From NCBI RefSeq assembly GCF_963855985.1, contig NC_087093.1:10175501-10239500 (forward strand): a stretch of 64,000 bases of DNA. The letters run 5' to 3'. Positions within the stretch are counted from its first letter, which is position 1, and every line of letters begins with the position of its first letter. This stretch comes from Ostrinia nubilalis (Eukaryota > Arthropoda > Insecta > Lepidoptera > Crambidae). The notes beneath the pieces are model-generated. The model ran no database searches, was not told where the DNA came from, and saw only the letters and a program-made list of their open reading frames with translations. The position numbers and the translations under genes are program-made. Shown in pieces: positions 55,641-64,000 of this stretch.

Positions 55641-56969
55641 CGCATGGTGGAAGGACGATGGAGACTGATTAGAAAGTTAATATTTAAAAATCTTTTGCAC
55701 GAATTACAATATTCCACATAACTGTACAAAACATTGACAGCTAAGCTACTAATTTGCGAAGTATACCTGTATGTATGGAGTGATCGCTTTTCTGTAACCT
55801 TTATAATTTGGTTGGCTTATAGAAGAATTCCTGATATTTTTTGCAGTTCAATAACTTTCTTTTAAGTCGTAATATAAAGCTGAAATTAACAGGATAGCTT
55901 ATTCAAAGAACATTTTAATTTGTCCATTGTATTCCATGTTCCCTTGTTATAAGGGAATTGCGTATTCGGCCACGAAAGTAAGACTGTTAAAATAAATTGA
56001 AATTTCTTGAAATCTCTCTTTTGAGCAAAGCCACATCATTTATATTTACTGTGGTTATAAAGGTGTACCAAGGGTATATGCTACACCTTTTTATTCGATT
56101 GTAAGAGTACTGGTTTACTCACAAATCCGTTTTATCTGATTTTCGAAATCATTTAATTACACTGGTGTTTATCATTCAAATCAATGACTAATGCTTGAAC
56201 TAATTTGGACATATCAAGGTCTATCATTGGTATTTTTTTCAAACTTCTGCGTTGAGCCATTTACGAGATCTGGGACATCACAAAACATTACCCCAGCAAA
56301 ATTCTGAATAACTTGAGAACCGTAACACGAACAAATTTTGCTATTCGTGGACAAATTACTACGCAACAAAAGCTATCTATCCATGTATTTGGTTCCGGGA
56401 TAGAACGACTTTAAAAAAAAAATTTTGCTGGGGTAATGTTTCAAACATTACCCCAGCAAAATCTGTTTTTTCCTAATAACTTTAAAACTATAATTTGAAC
56501 GAATTTTGCTATTAGTGGACAAATTTCTGCTCACGATGGACTGATTATCTGCTATACTCTCGACTCTCTAAAGCACAACATTTATAAAAATTTTGCTGCG
56601 GTAATGCACTCTTACACAACTATCATATTATTATTTTCGTTATGTAATACGAAAGTAATCATGTCGGGTTGTTACATGCTTATATCACTGAATAGATGAA
56701 TGAAGGCGTAGGTATAATTATTATGTTTCTAAATTCTCATAGGTATCTTAAGTTCTTTGTGGAAATGTACCAAAGTTATTTGAAAGTTTGTATGGAAAAC
56801 CATATTAATTTTGATCTATGTAGCTTTATACAATTTTTGTGACTCACAAATTATAGGCAGACAAAGCCGTGGGCAAAAAGTAAGTAGATAATTATAAAAT
56901 CTCAATACAAATATCCAAACATAGAAGGCTCTCTTGTATGGGAATATGTTATTCGTAGTTGGGTATTAG

Positions 56970-57541
56970 TCCAGTAGAATTAGATTTTAAATCGGAAATA
57001 ATTCCTACAAAAGATTTTATTGCTTTAATGGCTTCATTGGTTGCCCATTAAGACTCTCCTAGGTTTTCGACTTCGACGGAGTTGTGCTTAAGTGGTGGGG
57101 GCCCCCGAAAGGGGCGCTTTTTCGGTTTTCCGGTTATACTGCGTAAAGGACTTACCCTATCGAAAAGTGGTCTTCCTGACGGTTGAAGGGCATTTAATCC
57201 TTCATTAAATAAGGCCAAATTCATATGTTTTGACAAACCGTTCTCGTGCAAATGTTCGGCAAAGTATAAAATATGTGTATAATTAATGACCCTCTCCACG
57301 TCCAGTAGCTCGTCACCTGTAAACTCCCAAGCCTTGTAAAGGGTCGCCATAACCAGCGTATCCCTGTCAAGGCTCACGAGTTGGATTCGCTTATCCTTGT
57401 TCGTCCCAGCCGTTACTTAACTGCGGTTGCTGCACCTTTCCCTGGCACTCTCCTGAACGACTCTGTGTTACCTAATGTGGCTGCCCCTATTCCTTGTACC
57501 CTCCTGTACGATTGCATTGCTTAGCCATATGCCTGGTCCAA
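56970..57541 (-). repeat. Left member of an inverted pair, carries an open frame
   Basis: Inverse of 58155-58742 with moderate divergence. Contains the frame described at 57048-57377. Confidence 0.7.
57048..57377 (-). CDS. 109-codon frame of unknown function in a repeat
   Basis: Minus-strand frame from 57377 to 57048: blocks LVMATLYKAWEFTGDELLDV, ERVINYTHILYFAEHLHENG and a Pro/Lys-rich end ...GKPKKRPFRGPPPLKHN. The first annotated codon is GTG; the first ATG is at 57347 (MATLYKAWEF). The same blocks are recognisable but frame-shifted in the inverted copy at 58290-58660, so the sequence was duplicated and one copy decayed. The protein-like composition suggests a transposon ORF or a captured host exon. 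I do not recognise it. Confidence 0.35.
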   Translation of the reverse strand: MSLDRDTLVMATLYKAWEFTGDELLDVERVINYTHILYFAEHLHENGLSKHMNLALFNEGLNALQPSGRPLFDRVSPLRSITGKPKKRPFRGPPPLKHNSVEVENLGES

Positions 57542-57552
57542 GGTTAGACGCC

Positions 57553-57785
57553 ACAAAATCAACTTCGTACGCGTGAAAATAGTTTAAATAGTATTTTCCG
57601 TGCTTGCAACATTTTTCTTTACTGCTTCTCCTCTATTAGTCGTAGAGTGATTGTATATATCCTATAGCCTTCCACAATTTGTGAGCTATTCAACACAAAA
57701 ATAATTATTTCAATCAAACCAGTAATTCTTGAGATTAGCGCGTTTAAACAAACTAACAAAAAACTCTTCAGCGTTATAATATGAA
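57553..57785 (-). mobile_element. Helitron-like fragment
   Basis: Minus strand has GTTTAAACGCGCTAATCTCA, AATAATTATTTTTGTG and the ACGCGTACGAAG tail region. Ends are eroded; same family as 32177-32449. Confidence 0.6.
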
Positions 57786-57825
57786 CTTGTTGTTGTTGAT
57801 TTTTGGCGTCGAACCTTAGACCAAG

Positions 57826-58177
57826 CATCGTCGTCGTCGTCGTCGTTTCAGCCGAAAGACGTCCACTGCTGGACAAAGGCCTCCCCCAAGGATTTCCACA
57901 AAGACCGGTCCTGCGCCGCTTGCATCCAGGTACTTCCCGCGACCTTCACCAGATCGTCGGTTCACCTAGTGGGAGGCCTGCCCACGCTACGTCTTCCAGC
58001 TCGTGGTCGCCACTCAAGAACTTTTCTGCCCCAGCGGCCATCAGCTCTTCGAGCTATGTGCCCCGCCCACTGCCACTTGATTTTAGCGATTCTGCGGGCT
58101 ATGTCAGTCACTCTGGTTCTCCTACGGATCTCCTCATTTCTGATTCGATCACGCAGACCAAGCATACGGCTAGGCAA
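57826..58177 (-). pseudogene. LINE RT C-terminal fragment with (ACG)n tail
   Basis: Minus strand from 58177: RMLGLRDRIRNEEIRRRTRV, TDIARRIAKIKWQWAGHIAR, RVLEW-type block, RSVGRPPTR, a stop replacing Trp at about 57968, then TDDLVKVAGSTWMQAAQDRS, LWKSLGEAFVQQWTSFG and the natural stop, followed by a GAC/ACG trinucleotide run (57826-57846). These blocks are the usual end of non-LTR retrotransposon polyproteins in this insect group. The longest LINE piece in the window; catalytic YxDD part is missing. Confidence 0.8.
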
Positions 58178-58742
58178 TGTAGTCGTGCAGGAGGATACAA
58201 GGAAGAGGGGCAGCCACAGTAGGTAACACAGAGTCGTTCAGGTAAGTGCCAGAAAGAGGTGCAGCAACCGCAGTTAAGGGACGGCTGGGACGAACAAGGA
58301 TAGGCGCATCCAGCTCGTAAGCCTTGATAGGGTTTCACTGGTTGAGGCGCTCCTTTTCAAGACTTGGAAGCCTGCGGGTAACGAGCCATTGGACGTGGAG
58401 AGGGTCATTAATTATACACATATTTTCTACTTTGCCGAACATTTGCACGAGAACGGTTTGTTCAAAACATATGAATTTGGTCTTATTTAATGCAGGATTA
58501 AATGTCATTCAACTGTCAGGAAGACCACTTTTCGATAGGGTAAGTCCGGAACCGGTAACGCGGTATAACCGGAAAACCGAAAAAGCGCCCCTTTCGGAGG
58601 CCCCCACCACTTAAGCACAGCTCCGTCGAAGTCGAAAACCTAGGAGAGTCTTTATGGGCAACTAATGAAGGCATTAAAGCACTAAAATCTTTAGTAGGAA
58701 TTATTTCCGATTTAATTCATTTTTGTGTTTAATTCTACTGGC
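58155..58742 (+). repeat. Right member of the inverted pair
   Basis: Matches the inverse of 56970-57541, including GGTAACACAGAGTCGTTCAG and CTTTGCCGAACATTTGCACG. It overlaps the upstream end of the LINE fragment, so the pair may be part of a larger rearranged retroelement. Confidence 0.65.
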
Positions 58743-61598
58743 CTATATACTGTAAGTATGTCGCCAAAAAACAACTACGTAGTAATTTCACAATGAAAAT
58801 AATTTGGCAAACCAATCAAATTGTCGATGATCCTTTGGGGGGCTCGATATGAAGAATAGATTGAATTAATTTATCGTGCGTGATACGCGGATAGGTAGTA
58901 TTGAAATATTACTTGCATTTGCCTGACGTTACGTGAATAAATAGATTTTAGTAATATTGTCTCCAGCTTATCACAAGATGAGGTCAAGCGCATTAAACTT
59001 GCTTTATAGCCAAGCTAAGTTAGCTTGCAGCATCAACTGTCAGTGTGTAGGATGTGCTAGTAACTGAAAGATCACGACTCTGGGTTCATCTGACATGTTT
59101 CTCCATTTGCCTTTAGCGGGATTCAAATTTTGTAAGCCTATTGATCTTTTCAACCAAGACTTCCACAACTGAACAAAATCGCCAAGAATTTCCACAACAA
59201 TGTCCTGCGCTCCCCGCATGCAGTTGTATTTTGCAGAGCACACGTATTAAAATTGCGGTCCTGCTGTCCCTTACCCGTTATGGTAACATCCTCGAAGATC
59301 GATCGGTCCATACTAGCCCGTCATTAAACGCAACAATGCGCTCCAGGGCATTGTATCAGGCTTTTGTCCATTTTAGTGGGGTTATTGATGACGCGTATAT
59401 TGACGCCCGCGTATCGACCCAGGTAATTTCAATAACCCATCGACAAAAAGCCCGCCGCTGTCACGGGCGTAATTTAATTTCAGCCTAAACGGTTTCAGGG
59501 AGTGGTCATTATAGACCCGAAGGTGAACGATTTTGGAACGCGATAGCCAATGTCCATTTGGATAGTAAGCGATGGCTATTATCTAATTAGCGACTTCGTA
59601 TATTTTATCATATTGTATAATCCATGTCATCAATACCCACTCTGATTAACATTAAGAAAGACAAACGAAATTTATTTAATTTCGATGAGATGAAATAAGT
59701 AACGTAATTAAAACAGAAAAAGTAGAGTAAGAATACCTATGTAAAATGGTTTGTCTTCCTACATCATTGGCAAGGACACGTACCAAAGGCTTAAATACCT
59801 TTCATACAATTTTTTTTTCGTTTAAATACAGCTAATTTAAATTCAGCTAACTGAATTTCAGAAAACAAGGTTTTTTTTAAATAAGTATTTTTTTTAATAT
59901 AATTTTCGCTTCTATCTCTCGAAGTTTTCTTATCTTGTACTTAAAATATTAAAGAAACTACTTGCAACTTGGAATAGTGACCCTAATTCTGTAAATAGGC
60001 CGAACCACTCAAAGCAAATGGCATGTTAATTATTATTAATGATAGGTAGCTTATATTGGAAAAGAAGTTTGGAAATGAAACCCGGTATGGGTTACAAAAT
60101 GCTTTTTCCGAATAACATTAGCGATATAGATTGTAGGTTTCTTAAAATAATATTTTGGACCACTGGTCACAGGTTATTTTCAGATACAAACTACTAAATG
60201 GATAGTTTTTTTATCCACAACGAGGAAGCTCTTGGCCTGTATCTCTGCTGATGATTTGAAATAATTTGGGATAAAGATGTTGTTTGGTGACTCAAAAAAA
60301 AAAAAACGCATATTTACAGATAATTTTTAATTTAGGAAGTACTTTTGGTGTGCCTACCTACCTAGTTTGCAAAAATATTAAAGGCAAAAGTTAATTCAAC
60401 TTTACTAAGTGCGAAGCAATCGTGCCTTCGAATTCTGTAAGAGGCAAATGTTTGCATGTTTATTTTTAAAGCAGAAGCATTAACTATACATCTTATATGT
60501 TTGTTATTTACCAAGAAAACAACTTAGACGTACCCATCGTACAAGTTAAAATAACTTTTCAATGTCATTGTTCATAAGCATAAGTTCTGATCTCGTTCAA
60601 AACTTTAGACTCCAAAGTTCAGAACATTAATAACAACATTCCTCATACCTCTGTATTTCAAGTTTGAATCTTGAATGAATATTCCGCGTCGTATTAAAAT
60701 TGTTGTATGATAGTATGAATCTTCGTGGTGAATTATTTGACGTGGTTTTGATTGTATTACGCGAAGCAATTTGGTTTAATTTATTAAGCGCTAATGCGAA
60801 AAGCTGATGAATATGACAACGTTAACGATGCTTAGATTATAAGTTGAGTGCAAAAGCAAACCCACTAAGCAACAAAACATGTTTGCTAATTATAATAAGA
60901 GATGGCGCTGAGCTCCGTTAGTTCGCGCTTACATTTTTTCTATACATATTAATAAATTAATGTATGCCCACCAGTAACGAGTTTTCGTTTGTTTCATCAA
61001 CTCAATAAATAAGCTGTTGCCTATAGCATAGCTTTCATTTTACCATGCCACCTCGCTGTCGTTGCAGGTTGTACACAGATTGAAAATATAATTATTTGTA
61101 AGTCACACACTTCCTACATTTTTATAAAAATGGCAGTTAATTTTACACTTTTTTACCAATTTCATACCATTTTATTCATGATAATAATCGGTAAGTAAAT
61201 GCTGGCATTAGAGGTTCTTATTTACGTCATGTCGTAAGACTTTTGTGGCGCTTGCGTATGAAATTTGTGTACATATTTATGAGTTCATAACTCCTGTAAT
61301 TAAGTAGCTATTTACATTAATTGATACCTATTTGAAAGTGAATTCAAGGTTTCATACATTTTGTAGAAATTGGAAAAAAATGTTTGATAACTTAAAATAA
61401 CACTATTATAAATATTCAGTAAATACCACATAAATTGGTATTATTGGTCTACTTAGGGCATACTTAATTACCTATCATTACATTTTCCAGTAATTTTACT
61501 TTTCAGCTAAGTAAAAAAAAGTAGATATTTTATGTACAAATAATCGCATCATTAAGGTGTCCGAAAAGCGTTCTATGCGTGAAATCTTCTAAAGTATA
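58743..61598. other. No recognisable gene
   Basis: A balanced-GC patch at 59040-59540 is open on both strands for up to 115 codons with no recognisable motif and no splice evidence. The remainder is AT-rich; GAGATGGCGCTGAGCTCC at 60899 resembles the edges of some dispersed repeats. Confidence 0.35.
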
Positions 61599-61920
61599 TG
61601 TTTAACCCTCCCGTAGTGAGAGGGTGGAATTCCCTCACCCTGAGCACTCCTAGCCGTTATCACTCCTATCACTCACTCCTACACTGACTAGGGGTACTAC
61701 TAACTAGTGAATCAAACACCGTCTTGAGGTCAACTGAATTCAACTTTATTCTTTCCTCGGTTATATATAAAGGGCGGGCAAAAAATCTGGACACCGCGCG
61801 CTAATATTTTGCCTTAATCTAATAGGTGCCATCTATTGGCCAAATTACGTGAACTACCTGTCATGTAGCGCGCGGTGACATCTATCGGTTAATCCACAAA
61901 ACCTTAACCCGACGTCAACA
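61599..61920 (-). repeat. 3' LTR of a BEL/Pao element
   Basis: 322 bp. On the minus strand it runs from TGTTGACGTCGGGTTAAGG to GGAGGGTTAAACA, with standard TG...CA ends. It contains TTTATATATAA (61761-61771, TATA-like) and AATAAA (61745-61750). It follows the pol stop after about 130 bp, where GGTGGGCGATTA may include the polypurine tract. The 5' LTR is outside the window. Confidence 0.65.
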
Positions 61921-62051
61921 TAATCGCCCACCAAGGACAAATATGCAATTTGTCCTTCCTTATCTAACAAAACAAACAATGTAACTACCCGATAACTGCT
62001 AACTTAAAATCAAACTATTCAACTACCTTAGAATATTTATCTTATACCTAT

Positions 62052-64000
62052 TTACACATCAGTCTCTATTGGAAGCAGACACAACTTAGATATTGGGCGC
62101 TTAATTGTCCCATTTTTTGTTTTAAGCGTTATTACCCTAACTAAATTGTCCTGTCCCGGATGGACAGCACGAACTCTACCATATAGCTAGCGGCAGGGAG
62201 GTAATCCGTCCTCCTTCACCAACACGACATCGCCCACCTGTGGCTGAGGCTGCTGTGATGACCACCTGTACCGATTATAAACCTTTGTTAAGTACTCACG
62301 AGACCATACCTTCCAAAATTCTTGCAGCATTCTCTGAGTATACTGCCACCGCCTTAAAGAACTCACATTATGAGACTCGTGACTCTTATCAGGAGCCGTG
62401 ACAATAGTCTCTCCCACAAGGAAATGACCAGGAGTCAAAACAAAATTCCTATCTTGGTATGTTAATTGACTCCAACAATTTCAGCTCCTCCCGGTAAGTA
62501 AACCACTCATCCAATATATTTTTCGATACAGCTTCATCCCATTCAATTCCTGCTAACCATAGCTTCTGAATTAGTAATTTTGACTTCATGATGCTGGGTC
62601 CTACCAGCCCAATGGATCATAAAATCGTGAAATATCACTTTCCTTTTTATTCATTTTCCTTTTAGTTACAGGTTGTTCCAGCGTCGGGAGTTTGACAGCG
62701 TAACGGAATGAATCTTCACTGCGGTCCCAGGTAAGTCCAACTATCTTCTTTGTTTCATCTGACTTAATCTTCAATCCCTCTTGAACATCTTTCATCCGTG
62801 TTTCTCTTTTCATCTCTTCTATTAACTCATCGCAGTTACTCGTCCATTTCATTAACTCGAATCCTCTTTTTTCTAGCAATTCATTCATTTCCTTAAATAT
62901 CTGGAATCCTTCTTCTTTAGTTTGACATCCCGTCAATAGGTCATCCATGTAAAAATCTCTTAAGACTCTCTCCGCTGCCATAGGATAACTCCCACCCTCA
63001 TCAATAGCCACTTATTGCAATGTCTTGACAGCCAAGTATGGCGCAGATGCAGTTCCAAACGTCACTCTTAGCATTCTATAGTGATTTATCTCAGTTTCAG
63101 GGTCATCTCTCCAGAGTACCCGTTGATAATCCACATCTGATTCCGAGATCTTCACTTGCCGATACATTTTGGCTATGTCAGACGTGAGACAAACGGGGTA
63201 CGTACGCCATCGCATCACTAAGTGCCGTAGCTCTGACTGTAAGGTAGGTCCCACTAGCAGGTTATCATTTAGAGACATATTATTCTTACCTTTACAGGAG
63301 GCATCGTACACTACCCGTACCTTCGTCGTTTCCCTGTCTTCTCGTATGACTGCGTGATGGGGTAAGTATATCGCCGATGGATTGTCAACTTGATCATCAG
63401 GCACAAGTTCCATGTGATTCAGATCTATGTATTCTTGCATCACTTCAGAGTACTTCTCTCTCAAGGCTTCATTCTTCATGAATTTCCGTTCCAACGAAAG
63501 AAATCTCCTTTCAGATATCTCCCTGGAGTTGTCTACACAAGGAGGATCATTCTTCAAGGGAAGTCGAACTACATATCTCCCTTCCCCGTCTCTTGAAGTT
63601 GTCTTTGTGAATATCTCCTCACATCTTTTTTCTTCCTCTGTAAACATTTTTTCTCTTTTTATTTCAGGTTCCGCTTCCAGTTCCCAGAACTTCTTAAGGC
63701 GATCATTTTCATCGATCAGTGAATGCATTACTACCATACTCTTTGGCTGCTGCTGTGAATCCATAACCGTGCCCGAAATGATCCAGCCTAAAGCTGTAGA
63801 TTGTGCAATCACTCCACCCTGGATACCCTTCCTTAATCCTTCTTGCAGAATCTGCCCATACACATCTGCACCTAACAAAATATCCACTTTGTTGGGCGTG
63901 TGGTACTCAGGGTCAGCCAAGGTAATTCCCGTTAAATCCAAACCTTCCAGGTCACTAACCTTTTTCGCTGGAAGACAAGCTGTGATCTTTCTTAACACGT
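62052..64000 (-). pseudogene. BEL/Pao pol, interrupted and internally deleted
   Basis: Gene order on the minus strand: end of the aspartic protease region (DILLGADVYGQIL, STALGWIISG) from the window edge; reverse transcriptase (LPHHAVI, KVRVVYDASCKG, SLNDNLLVGPTLQ, LTSDIAKMYRQV, FGTASAPYLA); an in-frame stop at about 63013-63015 before VAIDEGG; the DFYMDDLLTG block with the catalytic Asp pair; a frame break after FYDPLGW near 62603; then a jump at about 62455 from the connection domain (EWFTYREELKLLES) straight to the integrase C terminus (LTPGHFLVGETIV, RRWQYTQRMLQEFW, GDVVLVKEDG). RNase H and the integrase core are missing. One more in-frame stop lies at about 62187. The frame ends at 62052. 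Non-functional copy, cut by the window end. Confidence 0.88.

Larger units (their letters stand above)
52987..56611. mobile_element. 3.6-kb element with 845-bp inverted arms, 9-bp duplication
   Basis: TTACACAAC is found at 52978-52986 and 56612-56620. Ends are GAGTGCATTACCGCAGCAAA and inverse. Arms 52987-53831 and 55767-56611 are near-identical inverted copies. The arms contain their own smaller palindromes, including GCTGGGGTAATGTTTGAAAC/ATTACCCCAGC at 53140-53172. The core has tandem repeats and a nested element but no transposase. Mutator-like by scar and arm length. Confidence 0.82.

Noticed and set aside
59040..59500. 115-codon plus-strand and 67-codon minus-strand frames
   Set aside because: Overlapping frames on both strands with no motif; one begins at a non-ATG codon. 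Left as unannotated sequence.

Overview
The window looks like AT-rich insect DNA, most likely from a moth or butterfly. The evidence is the repeat population: Helitron-like elements with TCTATACT starts and CTAG ends, a tRNA-derived SINE whose tail runs into a GGGTGTTTTCTATG-type segment, decayed LINE 3' ends with trinucleotide tails, a BEL/Pao element and several small terminal-inverted-repeat (TIR) families. The species cannot be named from the sequence. There are no operons and no intact long host reading frames. Most of the computed reading frames are chance frames inside repeats, and several start at GTG.

Host genes are visible only as isolated exons that I found by splice signals. On the minus strand lie a first coding exon of a TMTC-like protein (6695-6786), a first exon of a THAP-domain protein (6131-6207) and a terminal exon with a poly(A) signal (5524-5612). 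A plus-strand first exon with a signal or anchor peptide sits just after a CpG-rich promoter-like block (34633-34774). A possible two-exon minus-strand gene end lies at 38355-38755. Weaker candidates are at 1-308 and 29205-29537.

Layout. 1-5 kb: short direct repeats, a decayed Tc1-like element (933-2493) and a TIR element with CCCTTATTCAAA ends. 5-7 kb: the TMTC/THAP exons. 7.3-9.1 kb: a LINE scrap, a hAT element with a perfect 8-bp target duplication, and a SINE. 9.3-16 kb: MITEs and old direct repeats. 16.2-17.6 kb: a TIR element with a 9-bp duplication that carries a CAAG-type satellite and a GC-rich hairpin. 18.6-23.4 kb: a 4.8-kb element with about 834-bp inverted arms, a 9-bp duplication and several nested palindromes. 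24.8-26.6 kb: a Helitron-like element split by another element. 27.8-37.4 kb: more foldback elements, interrupted by the 34.6-kb exon. 41.3-44.4 kb: direct repeats and a Helitron-like element split by a palindromic Tc1 derivative. 46.4-51.3 kb: MITEs and repeats. 53.0-56.6 kb: a second element with 845-bp inverted arms and a 9-bp duplication, containing tandem repeats and a nested motif-array element. 57.0-58.7 kb: an inverted pair around a LINE fragment. 61.6-64.0 kb: the 3' LTR and a broken pol of a BEL/Pao retrotransposon on the minus strand, cut by the window end.

The main theme is nested and palindromic DNA transposons, many with readable insertion scars. The most unusual structures are three unrelated TIR elements with 9-bp duplications (Mutator-like by that criterion), the Tc1 element rebuilt as an inverted duplication, and the nested element at 54.3-55.3 kb with a short motif repeated in opposite orientation in its two halves.
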